Assembly (NCBI GenBank): GCA_016630955.3
Contig: CM049990.2
Span: forward strand, 2,102,607 to 2,166,606
Direction: 5' to 3'
From: Didymella arachidicola
Taxonomy: Eukaryota; Ascomycota; Dothideomycetes; Pleosporales; Didymellaceae
Length of the DNA: 64,000 nt
A program made the position numbers and the translations under genes. Of this stretch, positions 12,257 through 21,142 are shown one piece after another. Position 1 is the first letter of the stretch. Every line of letters begins with the position of its first letter. The notes under the pieces were generated by a model. It was not told the DNA's origin. It saw only the letters and a program-made list of their open reading frames with translations, and did not search any database.

Positions 12257-15200
12257 CTAGCGGGGGCAGATCTTGGTGAAGTACTGTGTAAGTTTGACAA
12301 AGGCGTCAAAGGCCTCTGGCTCCTTCACTAGTGCTGCAGTGTACTCTAGGCCATCAGCCTGGCTGGATGGTAGTATTAGTGGTCGCAGCGGCCATCTGCT
12401 AAAGCTCCCGCGGGTCTTGCGGCAGAGCACGAGGTGCTCTGGCGTCTTGTCGCGCCCGCATGAGCAGCTAAGGTTTGCATCCTTGTGATTGTACATTCGG
12501 TGATACCAGGCAAAGTCCCCATGCCTAGATTGGATGGAGAGGAGCCTGGCTAACGTGGCCCTTGGTAGGTCTAGTTCCCTTGGACTGCTGCGTGGTGCAT
12601 AGTCCAAGTCCCAGCTCTTGTACCATTTCGAGAGCTTAGTCTTCTTGTCAGACCACCAGGTCTGTTGTGTGTGTCGCAGTGTCTTGCGGGCTATCGTCTT
12701 GATGCCTGAGAGTGTAGGCAGAGCGGCTTTTCCAGTCGGGGGTGAGGGGTGCTGGGCTTCTAGGTTGGCTAATCTGTCTGCTGCCTCGTTCCCCTCAATG
12801 TCTAGGTGTCCAGGGGCCCATTTGATAGAGACGTCGTGTGTCTCCATGGCGCCATGGCACTCCAGGAAAGCCCATTGAGAGGTAGGAGGTGCGTCGCCCC
12901 TGAGGCACCAGACCACTGAGGTGCTGTCTATGCACAGCCAGATTCGGCGGGTGCGGAGCTCTGGTTGCCTTACGGTATGCTGGAGGCCTCTCCATGCTCC
13001 TACTACTTCCGCGTCGAAGACGTGCGAGGTAGGGTTGAGTGACCCGCGTCCAGTGTGCAGTTGTTTTCCGTTCTGATACACTGCAAAGCCGTAGGTAACC
13101 CGCTTTTCTCCTTCCTTTGTGTACTGTTCAGAGCCATCTGAGAAGATAGTGACTTCTAGTGGTGAGAGCTGGGCCCACCATTCTTTAAAAGCCTTAGCTG
13201 CAGTCTTCTTGTCTAGGCTAAGCGTCGGGTCTGTTCGGCAGCCAGTCGAGTAGTGAGGGGCTGAGAGTGTAGTCCTGGGGGTCTCTGGTAGAAGAGATGC
13301 CATCTGTTGGACTTTCGTCTTGACTCGCTGGGGTTGTCCGGTTTTTACGCCCCTGTTTACGATAGGTACTGCTGTGCGCCTAGTGAGAGGGTGGTCTGCA
13401 TCTGTAGTGCGCAGGTGGGTTGCAAATCTGAGTCTGGCTTCCTCGAGTGCCACTGCTGCCGGTAGCAGTCCGGCGTCTCGGAAGAGTGCAGCTATAGGGG
13501 TTGTTCTCCACGCTGGTAGGATGCCTCTTGCCGCTATGGCTAGTGTTTTGTCTATGGCAGCTATGTGCCACCCAATGTAAGCGCTGACCTCTTGTGGCCT
13601 GCCTGGTTTAAGTGTGTGTGGCTTTTTGGTGCGGCCTCTGTACCAGCATTCAGTTCCATACAGGAGTGATGGGTACACACAGGCAACAGTGGCCTTGCGG
13701 AGGGAGCTGGCTGGGGGTCCATAGGTAGTCCTAGCTAGGCTGCGAATGTGATAGGCTACCTTGGCAGCTTTTGCCGTGCGCGTAGCTACATGCCGTCGGA
13801 AGGTGAGTCTGCGGTCAAACCACACGCCTAACCAGCGCAGGGCTGGCTGACTGTGCTCTCCACCCGGGAGGATTGGATAGATCGTGAGCTGTTCATCTAC
13901 GACGCAGGGAGGCGCATAGCTGCTCCGCTGTCTGGTCAGGTGGATCATTTCCTGCTTTTCTGGAGCAAAGGTAACCTTATTAGCCTCACCCCATGCTCTG
14001 ATCTCCCTTAGGTCTTCTGCGAGGAGCTCGACGTTGTCGTCCATAGAGTGTGAGGCCTGGTATAGACATATGTCGTCTGCGTACCCAAACCTCCGTTCAG
14101 TGTCCATGGATAGTAGCTCTGCCAGGTACAGTGTGTACAGGACGGGTGAGAGAGGCGACCCCTGGGGTGTGCCGCAGGCAACTGCGTAGCTAGGAGTGGT
14201 GACCTGGCCAAGGCGGACTTGCACCCTCCGGTCAGTTAGGAATGAGTCTACAAAGAGGATCGTCCTTTGTGGCCAGCCCTGTTGGGCCATCCGATGCAAC
14301 AGGCGGTTCTTCAGGAGAGCGTCAAACGCGCCTTGCACATCTAGGGTGACCATAGTGACGTGCTTTCCAAGCACCCATGCTGCTTCAGTGTCGTGGGTGA
14401 ACGCTGCAGTGAGGTCTGCTGCAGAGCGTTTTGGAAGCGCGCCGCCATGCTGGGGGCTGAGGATCTTGTGTGTCATGGCAGTCCATGCAATACGTCTAGC
14501 CACAGTTCGTTCGAGTCCCTTTCCAATACAAGACAGAAGCGCTATCGGTCTCCAGGAGCGGGGCGATGTCCGGTCTGTTTTCCCCACTTTCGGTATCATG
14601 GCTACCTCTGCAAGCTTCCATTGCGCCGGGAAGTGGTTGAGTTCAAGACACCGCTGGAAGATCCTTCGTACGAGTTCCCCCACCTGAGTCCAGCAGGCGC
14701 GGAGTAGTCGCACTGTAGAGCGGTCAGTACCTGGTGATGTGCTTGACACCCCTATCGTGTTTCGCTCACACTCCTCAAGTGAGATGTGTGTGCTCCACGG
14801 GAGGGTGGCTGCAGCCTCCTGGTCTGGACGCTGTCCGAGGTCATCTTCTGCTGTGTAGCGGTTGAGAACTTCCTGTCTAAGTGCCTCTGCTTTCTCTAGG
14901 GGGTCTGATATCGTTCTGTTGTTCACTTCGAGGGGAGTGTCCTGGTTCTCTGGCGTGAGCTTGTGCCAGGCAATGATCTTGAACAGGTCCTTGTCGTCTC
15001 TAGCGTTATCGATGACGTGCCTCCAGTACTGCCTCTTGGCCTGTCGGACGGTAGTCTTGAAGGCCTGTCTCTCCTCTGGTAGACTGCCAGAGCAGAGCTG
15101 TCTAGCACGTTTGTAGGCCTGGTAGGCGGTCTTGCACTCCTCGGTCCACCATGGTGCAGCGCGGCCTTCCTTGCGGTTGAGCTTGCCTGCTGCCTGTACA

Positions 15201-16090
15201 GAGTGCTGTATAGCCTCTGTGAGCAGCGTGACGCATTCTTCTAGCTGTGCTGCATCCTGTGTTGCAAGCGGGTCTGCGATGTTTTGGGCACCCATTTCTA
15301 CCAGCCCAGCGAACTTAGCTAGGCTCGCCTCTGGAACTCTGTAGTGGTACTGTTCTAGTTGCGGAGTGCCTGGTGTGGAGATGGGGACAGAGGTCACTAT
15401 CGTCTCATGATCTGAGCCGCTGTGCATGCTAGCATCGACAGCAGACTGGGCAAACGGGATGTTAGAGAAGGTGAGGTCAAGAACGTGACCAGCGCAGTGT
15501 GTTGGCTGCCCTGGCACACCAATGTAGTCCATAGACGCGTTGGCAGCCCATCTAGCTAGCTCCACTCCTCCGTTGGCTGCAGTGATGGTAGGCTCAAAGG
15601 ATTCGTGTCTGGCGTTAAAGTCGCCCCCGACAAGGCAGAGCTGAGGGGGTGTCAGATGTGTGACGTATTGAATGACGTCTGGGGTGTGTGGCTGTCTGTA
15701 GCAGTTGAGTATGGCGACTCCATTTACTACCGCCCATAGCATGTCTGGGTGGTTGAGACTCTCTCTAGCCTGGTACCGTAGGTGGCGGCCTCTGCGGATG
15801 TATGTCATCACTCTAGGGCGGACTGAGCCTGGTGTGTTGGGGCTGTCCCAGGTGCTGATAGGTGCTAGGTGCTTGAAACCAGGGTGAGTGGATGTTCTCG
15901 AGTTGGCACATGCGAAGGGCTCTTGAACACACACAACATCTATGCCCTTCTGGAAGGCCAGCTCTAGTGTTGTGATGTGCCAGGGCGAGCATCTGCCGAC
16001 GTTGGCCCAGCATACACGGAGTTGTCTGCTTGGTAGACTGTGCTGTTGACGCCTGTTGTGGGCTGGTATGTTGTAGGGGTGTTCTAGCAT
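12257..16090 (-). CDS. LINE ORF2: endonuclease, reverse transcriptase and RNase H
   Basis: 1277 residues, uninterrupted. An apurinic-type endonuclease domain lies at the N-terminus (GGDFNARH near residue 155, GSDHE near 222). The reverse transcriptase follows, with GTPQGSPLSP and the FGYADD catalytic box near residue 672. RNase H comes next (FSDGSE near 981, later an HLDIEGNEAAD box), then a C-terminal Cys/His motif (CSCGRDKTPEHLVLC, near 1208). The protein would nick the target and copy the element RNA in place. Its ATG overlaps the ORF1 stop in ATGCTAG, which suggests termination-reinitiation as the way it is translated. All catalytic boxes I can recognise are present, so the copy may be active. 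Confidence 0.92.
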   Translation of the reverse strand: MLEHPYNIPAHNRRQQHSLPSRQLRVCWANVGRCSPWHITTLELAFQKGIDVVCVQEPFACANSRTSTHPGFKHLAPISTWDSPNTPGSVRPRVMTYIRRGRHLRYQARESLNHPDMLWAVVNGVAILNCYRQPHTPDVIQYVTHLTPPQLCLVGGDFNARHESFEPTITAANGGVELARWAANASMDYIGVPGQPTHCAGHVLDLTFSNIPFAQSAVDASMHSGSDHETIVTSVPISTPGTPQLEQYHYRVPEASLAKFAGLVEMGAQNIADPLATQDAAQLEECVTLLTEAIQHSVQAAGKLNRKEGRAAPWWTEECKTAYQAYKRARQLCSGSLPEERQAFKTTVRQAKRQYWRHVIDNARDDKDLFKIIAWHKLTPENQDTPLEVNNRTISDPLEKAEALRQEVLNRYTAEDDLGQRPDQEAAATLPWSTHISLEECERNTIGVSSTSPGTDRSTVRLLRACWTQVGELVRRIFQRCLELNHFPAQWKLAEVAMIPKVGKTDRTSPRSWRPIALLSCIGKGLERTVARRIAWTAMTHKILSPQHGGALPKRSAADLTAAFTHDTEAAWVLGKHVTMVTLDVQGAFDALLKNRLLHRMAQQGWPQRTILFVDSFLTDRRVQVRLGQVTTPSYAVACGTPQGSPLSPVLYTLYLAELLSMDTERRFGYADDICLYQASHSMDDNVELLAEDLREIRAWGEANKVTFAPEKQEMIHLTRQRSSYAPPCVVDEQLTIYPILPGGEHSQPALRWLGVWFDRRLTFRRHVATRTAKAAKVAYHIRSLARTTYGPPASSLRKATVACVYPSLLYGTECWYRGRTKKPHTLKPGRPQEVSAYIGWHIAAIDKTLAIAARGILPAWRTTPIAALFRDAGLLPAAVALEEARLRFATHLRTTDADHPLTRRTAVPIVNRGVKTGQPQRVKTKVQQMASLLPETPRTTLSAPHYSTGCRTDPTLSLDKKTAAKAFKEWWAQLSPLEVTIFSDGSEQYTKEGEKRVTYGFAVYQNGKQLHTGRGSLNPTSHVFDAEVVGAWRGLQHTVRQPELRTRRIWLCIDSTSVVWCLRGDAPPTSQWAFLECHGAMETHDVSIKWAPGHLDIEGNEAADRLANLEAQHPSPPTGKAALPTLSGIKTIARKTLRHTQQTWWSDKKTKLSKWYKSWDLDYAPRSSPRELDLPRATLARLLSIQSRHGDFAWYHRMYNHKDANLSCSCGRDKTPEHLVLCRKTRGSFSRWPLRPLILPSSQADGLEYTAALVKEPEAFDAFVKLTQYFTKICPR

Positions 16091-17745
16091 GACGATGGCG
16101 GGTCATCGCTCATGCTGGTGTCTTCCCTCTCCGAGGTGGACGGGTCAGTGTGGATAGTCGATTGTGGGCGGATGCTGCCGGCAGACAGCTGTCCTACATT
16201 GAGGCTTCTCTGGCCTGTGGCGGCCCGCCTTGGTCTCTTTGCTCTGCCAGTGGAAGAGGAGGATGGATAGGAGTTAGTCGTTGTAGGAAGTGATGCGGAA
16301 GCCCTGCTATCTCCTTCTTGCCTCTGGGTGGGAGGCTGGGGAGGCGCTGTCTCCGATGCCTCTAGAGGAGTAGTCTCAGGCTGAAGCGTTGCCTGTCTGA
16401 GGGTCTCTTCGACTGTCCTGTAGAGGTGCTGCTGTGCTATCTTGCCTGCGCGTCGGATAGCCTTCAGCTCGGCTCTTGTAGGCTTGATGCTGTGTCCGTT
16501 GACCCGGCGAGGGGCTGCAGGGCAGTTGGCGTGGCTAGCTGGGTGTGGTCCGTGGCAGTTGGCGCACACGGCTTTGTGGGCGCAGTTGTCCCCGTACGGT
16601 CCTTGGTGTCTGTCTGTGCGGTCTCCACAGTGCACGCAGCGCGCTACCTGGGTGCATCGGGCAGCGTTACAGTAGCCCTGGCAGCCTGGGTTGTGGCGCT
16701 GGATGGTAGGGTGCTTGTTGATCACCTTGGAGTACTCGCTGATACCAAAAAGGCGGAACGAGCGGACTGGCTCCTTGTAAGAGATGATCCAGGTGGTAAG
16801 GCCACGGTGGTTGGCTCCATGTCGTGAGGCCCTGCAGCTGACCGGCTGCCTGCCTGTTTGCGAGCATACCTCTTCCTCCACTAGCTGGATAGTCGTGGGT
16901 AGTTCTGTGCCGTCGAGGGTTCGAAGGGAACTGGGTACTCCCTGTACTGCGTAGTTGATCCAGCGTTCTGGGACCCTTACCGCGTCTCCGTCTAGTGCTC
17001 TCGCTAGAAGTTCCTGGTTTTCTTGGGTTAGAAGCTGGTCCCGGATAGACTTATTAGCTGGGGTGATCGCCCAGCCTGTTTTGATTGGTGATGCGGCAGG
17101 TATGTCCCTCAGGGTGATTCCTCCTATGCTCTTGCAAACTGCCTGTCTTACCGCAAATGGTGAGGGTTGTTGCAGTCGCATTGTTGGGTTGGAGATGGCT
17201 ATGAAGATTCGATCGTCTTCTTTGGGCTTAGCCGACGGACCAGGCCGGGGTTTAGCAGGGATCAGGGGTCGGTTGGCACCCCTATCTGAGATTTGGGGGT
17301 CTCTGGCTACGTCCGCCCAAGAGCGGCGTCCTGACTCTTGGCTCCCGGGGTTGCTGTGATTAGTGTCACTGCTCCAGCGAGAGCTAGGGGGAGAGTTGCT
17401 TGGGGAGAGGGAGGTCAGCGCGTGAACGACCCTCTGCTGCAGCTCCTGTGCGATCCTGGCTTCTTGCGGGTTAGTGTAGCCCTGTGCGTGTTGATCTACG
17501 GCTGCTGCGAAGGCAGTAGTGATGGTGTTCCATAGCTGGGTAATTTGCTGAGTCTCAGCGATGTGGCGTTGGACGGCATCAGAGACTCGAGGTTTGGGAG
17601 CGCCCCCACCGGGGTTCTGGCTGCTCAGAAGGGGCGCATGGTGCTGCATGTCCTCCTGGGGCCGTCTTGGAGCGCGTGTATACAACTGCTGGGGGATCTC
17701 GTAGTCTGGGGACCCTGTGTGCTGGGAAGAGGGAGACTCTGCCAT
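16084..17745 (-). CDS. LINE ORF1: gag-like RNA-binding protein
   Basis: 553 residues, uninterrupted, with an N-terminal Pro/Ser/Gln-rich region. Residues about 350-405 hold a cluster of Cys/His knuckles (CQGYCNAARC, CVHCGDRTDRH, CANCHGPHPASHANC), as in ORF1 proteins of fungal LINEs. It probably coats the element RNA in the ribonucleoprotein. The stop overlaps the ORF2 start by seven bases. The start at 17745 is the first ATG and leaves roughly 100 bp of possible 5' leader. Confidence 0.88.
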   Translation of the reverse strand: MAESPSSQHTGSPDYEIPQQLYTRAPRRPQEDMQHHAPLLSSQNPGGGAPKPRVSDAVQRHIAETQQITQLWNTITTAFAAAVDQHAQGYTNPQEARIAQELQQRVVHALTSLSPSNSPPSSRWSSDTNHSNPGSQESGRRSWADVARDPQISDRGANRPLIPAKPRPGPSAKPKEDDRIFIAISNPTMRLQQPSPFAVRQAVCKSIGGITLRDIPAASPIKTGWAITPANKSIRDQLLTQENQELLARALDGDAVRVPERWINYAVQGVPSSLRTLDGTELPTTIQLVEEEVCSQTGRQPVSCRASRHGANHRGLTTWIISYKEPVRSFRLFGISEYSKVINKHPTIQRHNPGCQGYCNAARCTQVARCVHCGDRTDRHQGPYGDNCAHKAVCANCHGPHPASHANCPAAPRRVNGHSIKPTRAELKAIRRAGKIAQQHLYRTVEETLRQATLQPETTPLEASETAPPQPPTQRQEGDSRASASLPTTTNSYPSSSSTGRAKRPRRAATGQRSLNVGQLSAGSIRPQSTIHTDPSTSEREDTSMSDDPPSSC

Positions 17746-17870
17746 CCTATTAAGCTCCTTGCGCGTCGCGCAGGGGGCCTAGGCGGACGTTAGAGGTACT
17801 CCCAGAGTGGCCGCAGTGAGCCGGATCGTTTGCTGTGATTTTTGGGGCTTCTGTGAAGGAAACCCAGAAA

Positions 17871-19016
17871 TCAAAAGATTGGTGTTCGGTGTGGGTTGGC
17901 TGGCTGTATACCGGTGGCTTCAAAAGACCTCTTGATGAGTGGAGGCTTGAATACAGAGCTCCAGGACCTCCAGAAGAGCGGGAAGAAGTCTCCTTTGGTC
18001 AAATTGAGTAACCCATGGCTGTCCTGGAGGTATCCCATCAACTGAGTTGAGTAAGCTGTTGCCAGGGGTTTAAACATCACAACATCAAGTGGTTGAAGCG
18101 TATGGGTAGCGTGAGGAGGCAGTACAAACAAGAGGATCTTGTTGTCGTTACAATACTCAATAAAATCCATGGTTACATGGGATCCGTGGCCGTCAAGGAG
18201 TAGTAATCGATACCCAGTTGAAGCATGCCGTCTGGTCTCTCGGTCAAACACCTGTTTGAGCCAACCTAACCCAATATCGTTGTTGCTCCAGCCAGAGGGT
18301 GATGACGTAGTAAATACTGAGTGTTCTCCTGCTTGTACAGCTTCAACCCAGCTCGATTGAACAGCTCCGTTGGCTCCCTGGAAGATGAGAGTCGGACTCA
18401 AAGCTTTGCCATCCGAACAAATACAAGCTATCACCGTTATCCACTCGGTTGAGCCATCTTCAAGTGCTTGCCTTGCCCCTTTTTGCTCGTAGAGTCTTCT
18501 GCTAAATATACGTTTTGTATTGCCAACCCGGCCAAGTTGAAACCCCTTTTCGTCCATATTGAATATATGGATAGGTTGTATATTGTACTCCTCCATCTTT
18601 TCATGTAATAGCTTGAAATACAAGTTGTACTTGGCCCCTGAATCAGCTTTGGTACGCTCCTTGGCCATGGCTTTGCCCGAGCGAGAGATGAGATGGTTGG
18701 GATGCCGGCGGAGATACCGGGAAACCCAGCTTTTGGAGACCGGCTTGCCAGCCAACTGACTGGCAAACTGTTGTATCATTGTTCTTGTAGGTGGCAAACG
18801 TCGTTCGGTAAGCGTTTCGATATATCGTACGAGCTCGGCTTCGTGTTGTGGGTGGAGGGAGGACTTGCGCAAGCCATAGGTCTCGGTTTCGCCCTTGTGT
18901 CGTCTCATCAGCGTCATTCGTCCTACACCATACTTCTTCGCAATTGCTTGGTACGAGAATTCATCTCCTGGTTCACGCGATTCGATTTCTTTAATCGCTT
19001 TTTGAATCGGGTCCAT
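17871..19016 (-). CDS. Transposon B ORF1: pogo-type transposase (catalytic part)
   Basis: 381 residues, uninterrupted. The N-terminal 100 residues look like a psq plus CENP-B/Tc5 helix-turn-helix pair. The DDD triad is complete: D155 (NMDEKGF), D275 (LLDGHGSH) and D311 (LQPLDVV), with 35 residues between the last two. The protein stops soon after ATGIQPANP. Single-ORF relatives such as A1 continue into a basic tail, and that tail is encoded separately in ORF2. The broken homologue in element C stops at the same place, so the early end is an old shared feature rather than new damage. It may cut and paste elements with matching ends, but its own two ends do not match. Confidence 0.85.
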   Translation of the reverse strand: MDPIQKAIKEIESREPGDEFSYQAIAKKYGVGRMTLMRRHKGETETYGLRKSSLHPQHEAELVRYIETLTERRLPPTRTMIQQFASQLAGKPVSKSWVSRYLRRHPNHLISRSGKAMAKERTKADSGAKYNLYFKLLHEKMEEYNIQPIHIFNMDEKGFQLGRVGNTKRIFSRRLYEQKGARQALEDGSTEWITVIACICSDGKALSPTLIFQGANGAVQSSWVEAVQAGEHSVFTTSSPSGWSNNDIGLGWLKQVFDRETRRHASTGYRLLLLDGHGSHVTMDFIEYCNDNKILLFVLPPHATHTLQPLDVVMFKPLATAYSTQLMGYLQDSHGLLNLTKGDFFPLFWRSWSSVFKPPLIKRSFEATGIQPANPHRTPIF

Positions 19017-19108
19017 ATTGGTTGAGTTATGACGCGTTGAAGTTTTGTTGTTGTGGTGGTGGGGGTGCTCAACCAGTGACCATGATCATCGAACGCACGG
19101 TTACTGTA

Positions 19109-19618
19109 GAACGGGTGCTATTAAGCCTTAATGTAGTCCTTCGCACGCCAACACCACCACCACCAGAGAGTACCCTATAGGAATCCAAATCACTAACCAG
19201 CGCAAAGGAGGTTAAGTCACAAGTGTTGTACATTTGTAAGCGTATACGATTACACAGAGATTCACCACTGTCTCCTATTAGAGAGGAGCTTGCAAAGCTT
19301 TCAAAGGGGGTGGCTAAGATAGACTACGCCAACACGTTGCAGAAAAGGGAAATAGACGGCATAAAAAGGGCGATAAAGGCTCTTACAGCGCAGCGCAGTT
19401 GTAAAAGAAAGTATATTTAAACAGGGGAAGCTCTTACAGTTGGTAAGGTACAGGATTTGATCGCTAAACAGGAAGGTGGTGGTGGTAAGGGATCTGAGCA
19501 TCCTGCAAAGAGGGTGCGCAAAGAGAGGCACTGTGGGCGTTGTAGTAAGACTGGCCACAACGCACGCACCTGTAACACCGAAATATTAGATGCAGATACT
19601 AGCGATACTTCTAAATAG
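19109..19618 (+). pseudogene. Element W: C-terminal fragment of a pogo transposase
   Basis: The reading frame begins in the middle of the ERVLLSLNVVLRTPTPPPP region and continues to a zinc knuckle (CGRCSKTGHNARTC) and a stop at 19616-19618, with in-frame stops in between. It starts exactly at the TA that ends element B, so B sits inside this gene. The N-terminal half that should lie left of B is absent from the window. The matching right terminus is at about 19707-19750. Confidence 0.75.
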
Positions 19619-19752
19619 TACTGTTAACTATAGTACAGTTTTACAGTATATTATAGCTAAGTGCGGTAGACTATAGTAGTTATACGGTTTTTTGATCTTT
19701 GTGAGAGATGGCGCTTCGGTGATACCTGGCGGCTCGGTGGTAAACCACGTTA
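19619..19752. repeat. Right terminal repeat of element W
   Basis: Read inward from 19750, the end shows ACGTGGTTTACCACC followed by two related units (GAGCCGCC and GAAGCGCC) about 18 bp apart, the doubled-repeat pattern of the other pogo ends here. A TA at 19751-19752 follows. No left partner is found in the window. Confidence 0.55.
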
Positions 19753-21082
19753 ACCTAAATTTATATAAATTACTTAGTATTTAGGATTACTATAGTATTT
19801 CTAGTAGGGGTACTAGTAGTAGCGTACAAATCTAAACATCTAGGCGATCTAAGACATGCTGCATGTTAATAGGTATAAGCCCTAAAGCCTTAGAGGCCTT
19901 CTTACAGTTCTTATATATAAAAATGTTAAAAAACGCGTCCCTAAAGGCTAGAAGGAAGCCTTCTTTATTAATATTGAAGACGCGTTAGGATGCTAAGGCT
20001 TATACGCGTTGAGAGTACTTTATTTTCAACGGTGAGAAACACACCACATTAAGTGGCTAGAGGATGTGCGATGAGTAAGCAGGCATACAAAGGGTAAGGA
20101 TTATGTTTTCTAGGCAGTAGTCCTTAAAATCCTAGTTAAGGTGGCTCTTATAGCCGTCCAAAATAAGCAGCCTGTACGAGCCCTTCTAACGCGCCTTTAT
20201 ATGCTAGTTAGAGTGCTTCAACCACTCCAGGCCGAGCTAATTGTTTGTCTATCTGTTCTTAGAGACAGAGAGCTTCCAGTCGTACGGTATGTTGGTCTCC
20301 TTATACCAGGCAGAGATGTGTACGCGCCCTTTGTAGATAATAAAGGGTAGGATAGCATACCTAGCAGCGCAGATGCTCTAGATAGCTGTAACCTACTCCC
20401 GATTACCTAGCTAGACGAGGTTTGGTCTTGTACGTCTCTCTAAACCTGTAACAACCTTTATTAAGCTAATAACTCCTATCTAGAAGCTAGTCTTATTAAA
20501 GTAGATGTTATTATTCTAGACCCTATACTTATCTTTTGTGTCCTGTATAAGCTAAAACTAGGCGCTAATAACTACTAGATCCTTCCCCCTAGAGTATTCT
20601 CTAGCGATCCTTTACTCGATTAAAGGCTATTTCAAGCTTCTCTATACGCTAAACAAATTACTCTGCCTAGTTCTTGCTAATAGGTGTCCTACTATGTACA
20701 GCCAGAAGTTTATCTGCAATATCTACTACCTTAAAGAGCTAGGGGGTAAATCTGCGCGCGTTAAGGTCAAGTATGTATTGTACAATTGTTTGCTCTTCAG
20801 ATACAGAGAACTTCTGCCTGTTTGGTGGTGCCTCTTGTCGAAATCTGATTTCGTGCAGCCGATTAGAGAGCCGTTAATAACGTAGGTTGTAGGCTGCAGC
20901 AGCGCGTTGCACGCTTTAAAACTGTCCCTTAGTGTACGCCTAAAGAGCAAGAATAATTTCGTCTTCTTGTTAAGTTAATTCAAACTTATGTTGTTCTTGC
21001 ATGTTGTATTGTACAGAAAAGTTGCAGTGCTAAGGAAAAGTAGCCGGTTTAATAGTGTGGCCGCCTTAATAGTGCTTTACGT
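19753..21082 (-). pseudogene. Element V: RIP-decayed pogo transposase
   Basis: Reading leftwards from about 21002 gives a degenerate version of the S/Q-type transposase, including the GLVPINAQRVLDRLDV-like segment near 19860. There are many TAG/TAA codons where relatives have CAG or TGG. The right terminus (before the TA at 21083-21084) carries two ACTATTAA-containing units at 17-bp spacing, the same type as element R. The C-terminal end is cut off at 19752 by W. Parts of 20040-20350 are almost identical to 29955-30290 in element S, sharing the same mutated bases. Confidence 0.75.
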
Positions 21083-21142
21083 TACTAGAAAGATACCTTT
21101 TACTACTATAGCTAGTACTTTATCTATAACAGCTATATACTA

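Larger units (their letters stand above)
12140..17850 (-). mobile_element. Intact Tad1-like LINE retrotransposon
   Basis: A two-ORF non-LTR element in minus orientation: ORF1 (16084-17745) then ORF2 with endonuclease, reverse transcriptase and RNase H (12257-16090). That domain set in a fungus points to the Tad1 clade. The 3' end, at the left, is a short tandem tract of GGGGTGGA-like units at 12147-12182 rather than a clean poly(A). The outer limits are estimates, judged from where similarity to element C stops. I could not identify a target-site duplication. There are no RIP-type stops, unlike LINE relic X at 21085-25265. Confidence 0.8.
10942..19106 (-). mobile_element. Composite pogo-type element B, split by a LINE
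   Basis: The left end (from the TA at 10940-10941) starts CCGTGTCCGTGCAC, followed by TCAATGCACGC repeated at 17-bp spacing. The right end, before the TA at 19107-19108, is TIR-like, but read inward it starts CAGTAACCGTGCG and does not match the left end. Between them lie ORF2 (11093-11887), an intact LINE, and transposase ORF1 (17871-19016), all on the minus strand in the same order as in element C (58035-61015). The mismatched ends mean this is either a recombinant of two related elements or two partial elements joined at the LINE. Confidence 0.6.

Noticed and set aside
19109..19618. W as a stand-alone zinc-knuckle gene
   Set aside because: The frame begins in mid-domain at the TA bordering B and has in-frame stops; it is the tail of a pogo transposase.
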